NCBI GenBank assembly: GCA_019119635.1
Contig: DWWP01000054.1
Location: forward strand, 62,001-126,000
DNA from: Candidatus Dietzia intestinipullorum
GTDB lineage: Bacteria > Actinomycetota > Actinomycetes > Mycobacteriales > Mycobacteriaceae
Reading direction: 5' to 3'
Length of the DNA stretch: 64,000 nt
Shown: positions 63,083-64,000 of the stretch, piece by piece
Layout of the letters: each line of letters starts with the position of its first letter
Position numbering within the stretch: the first letter of the stretch is position 1
Made by a program: the position numbers and the translations under genes
Notes under the pieces: model-generated
The model's input: the letters and a program-made list of their open reading frames with translations, nothing else
What the model was told of the DNA's origin: nothing
Database searches by the model: none

Positions 63083-63678
63083 CGGAACGCCGCCAACCCG
63101 TACGCCCTGCGCAGTTCCTCCAGAAGGTCTTCCTGGCCGGCCGCCTGGTCGGCCAGACCGATGAAGAGACTCCGGGCGTGCTCATCGCCGCCCTCGACGT
63201 TGTCGTCCGCGGTCGCGGGGCCGCCCGATGTGATCCAGTCGGCGAGCAGCAGCCACATGCTCTTCTTGGCCACGACCAGGGTCCGCAGGGACTCGAGGGC
63301 CCCCAGCCGGGTCAGCGGGTCGATCATCCCCGGGCCGACGGGCAGGAACGAGAGCGTCACCCCGGAGGAGACCCGGAGCAGCCGACGGCCCGGCGCGCCG
63401 AACGGCGTGAGCCGGGACAGTAGCTGCGCTGCCACCTCGATCTCCCCGTCGAACTGCCCGCGCAGGGGGAGGAGACGTCTCCGGTCCTCGGGCCCGACCG
63501 AGCCCACACACCGCGCCAGGAGGCTGCGCCCCACCGCGGCGCCGTACAGATGGACCCGGAGGTAGGCCACCACCGCGGGGCGCCCCCGGAGGGGGACGGC
63601 GCGTCCGGGCCGGGCCGCGGGGAGCCGGAAGTCGGCGGGCAGGGCCGGGAAGTCGGGTGATCCGGAGGTGCTCGGCAT
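63079..63678 (-). CDS. Conserved protein of unknown function
   Basis: A 199-aa protein I do not recognise. ATG at 63678 (MPSTSGSPDFPALP) is the best start; the longer frame enters the serA promoter. It is Leu/Arg/Gly rich with no clear membrane helix: the most hydrophobic parts are LRVHLYGAAVGRSLLARCVG and SLRTLVVAKKSMWLLLADWI. It overlaps the FAD oxidoreductase gene by 4 nt, so the two are probably cotranscribed and linked in function, perhaps as an accessory protein. Confidence 0.7.
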   Translation of the reverse strand: MPSTSGSPDFPALPADFRLPAARPGRAVPLRGRPAVVAYLRVHLYGAAVGRSLLARCVGSVGPEDRRRLLPLRGQFDGEIEVAAQLLSRLTPFGAPGRRLLRVSSGVTLSFLPVGPGMIDPLTRLGALESLRTLVVAKKSMWLLLADWITSGGPATADDNVEGGDEHARSLFIGLADQAAGQEDLLEELRRAYGLAAFR

Positions 63679-63784
63679 TCCTGCTCCGATCGTCGGTGTG
63701 CGTGGGCACACGCGGTGCGTCGTACGCCACGGTAGGCCGCGCGGCCGGGAACCGGCCACTGATCGGCGCCGACGCCCGGTGGCA

Positions 63785-63790
63785 TAGACT
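63785..63790 (+). promoter_or_regulatory. Candidate -10 box of serA
   Basis: TAGACT lies about 35 nt before the serA GTG. The GAGGAG ribosome site at 63812-63817 fits a leadered transcript. No good -35 is visible. Confidence 0.35.
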
Positions 63791-63825
63791 GGTCGCACCC
63801 GAATTGACACCGAGGAGTTCTCACT

Positions 63826-64000
63826 GTGACAGCATCCGGACGTCCCGTCGTCCTCATTGCCGACAAGCTCGCCCAGTCGACCGTCGACGCGCTCGGCGAT
63901 GCCGTCGAGGTCCGTTGGGTGGACGGTCCGGATCGCCCGAAGCTGCTCGAGGCCGTGAAGGATGCGGACGCACTACTCGTGCGCTCGGCCACGAAGGTCG
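63826..64000 (+). CDS. serA: D-3-phosphoglycerate dehydrogenase (3' truncated by window)
   Basis: The first 58 codons of a SerA-type enzyme that oxidises 3-phosphoglycerate in serine synthesis. GTG at 63826 follows GAGGAG with 8-nt spacing. VVLIADKLAQSTVDALGD and DALLVRSATKV are typical of the N-terminal substrate domain. The gene continues beyond the window. In M. tuberculosis serA1 also lies downstream of ilvBNC (from memory), which supports the call. Confidence 0.93.
   Translation, partial: MTASGRPVVLIADKLAQSTVDALGDAVEVRWVDGPDRPKLLEAVKDADALLVRSATKV

Overview
The window is about 70% G+C, has no insertion sequence, prophage, integrase or CRISPR array, and is packed with housekeeping genes. 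Gene order, the actinobacterial-type Rho with a long low-complexity insert, NucS, a lysine/threonine operon followed by rho-prfA-prmC-sua5-wecA-atp, and the LppZ/DoxX/CFP-6/ilvBNC/serA block all point to the Mycobacteriales (Corynebacteriales). The ATP synthase has separate b and delta subunits (atpF and a 272-aa atpH), as in Corynebacterium and not the b-delta fusion of Mycobacterium. With the very high G+C this suggests Dietzia or a close relative. That is inference; no database was searched.

Layout. 1-6.8 kb: a DNA-metabolism cluster with the 3' part of a SNF2-type helicase, a SWIM zinc-finger protein, an SbcD-like phosphoesterase and a coiled-coil SbcC/YhaN-like ATPase, then a MarR regulator. 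7 kb: tRNA-Arg(CCG) divergent from argS. 7.3-13.7 kb: argS-lysA-hom-thrC-thrB, each joined by a 4-nt stop/start overlap. 13.7-15.4 kb: an acyl-CoA ligase on the minus strand. 15.8-22.1 kb: rho-prfA-prmC-sua5-wecA and a small membrane protein. 22.2-29.4 kb: the full F1Fo ATP synthase operon atpBEFHAGDC. 29.5-34.6 kb: a DUF2550-type protein, nucS, a small Cys/His protein, a DivIVA-like coiled coil, methylmalonyl-CoA epimerase, thiolase, and a cysteine-free thioredoxin-fold protein.

34.6-39 kb: ABC ATPase, NUDT19-like Nudix hydrolase, THUMP-like methyltransferase and a beta-propeller lipoprotein. 39-45 kb: etfBA, cysteine desulfurase, mnmA, a MetE-like protein and a DnaQ-like exonuclease. 45-56 kb: ligA, an ACT protein, gatC-gatA-(MFS)-pfkA-gatB, LppZ-like lipoprotein, DoxX and a PH-domain membrane protein. 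56.3-60 kb: ilvBNC behind a leader peptide and attenuator. 60-64 kb: a cell-wall-binding-repeat lipoprotein, an FAD oxidoreductase, an unknown protein, and the start of serA.

How it works together: amino-acid biosynthesis (lysine, threonine, branched chain, serine entry), translation (ArgRS, RF1 and its methylase PrmC, GatCAB amidotransferase, MnmA, Sua5) and energy (ATP synthase, ETF, PFK) dominate, with DNA repair (NucS, LigA, exonuclease, SbcCD-like pair) between them. From memory, gene order follows two separate M. tuberculosis blocks (about Rv1277-Rv1324 and Rv3041c-Rv2996c) that meet near 34,620.

I did not find a convincing undescribed defence or mobile system. The most interesting signals are the ilvB leader-peptide attenuator on an apparently leaderless transcript, an atpB that seems to start at CTG, recurrent TAnnnT boxes 6-8 nt before start codons (leaderless mRNAs), loss of rpmE from between rho and prfA, and an SbcCD-like pair with altered metal ligands and no zinc hook.
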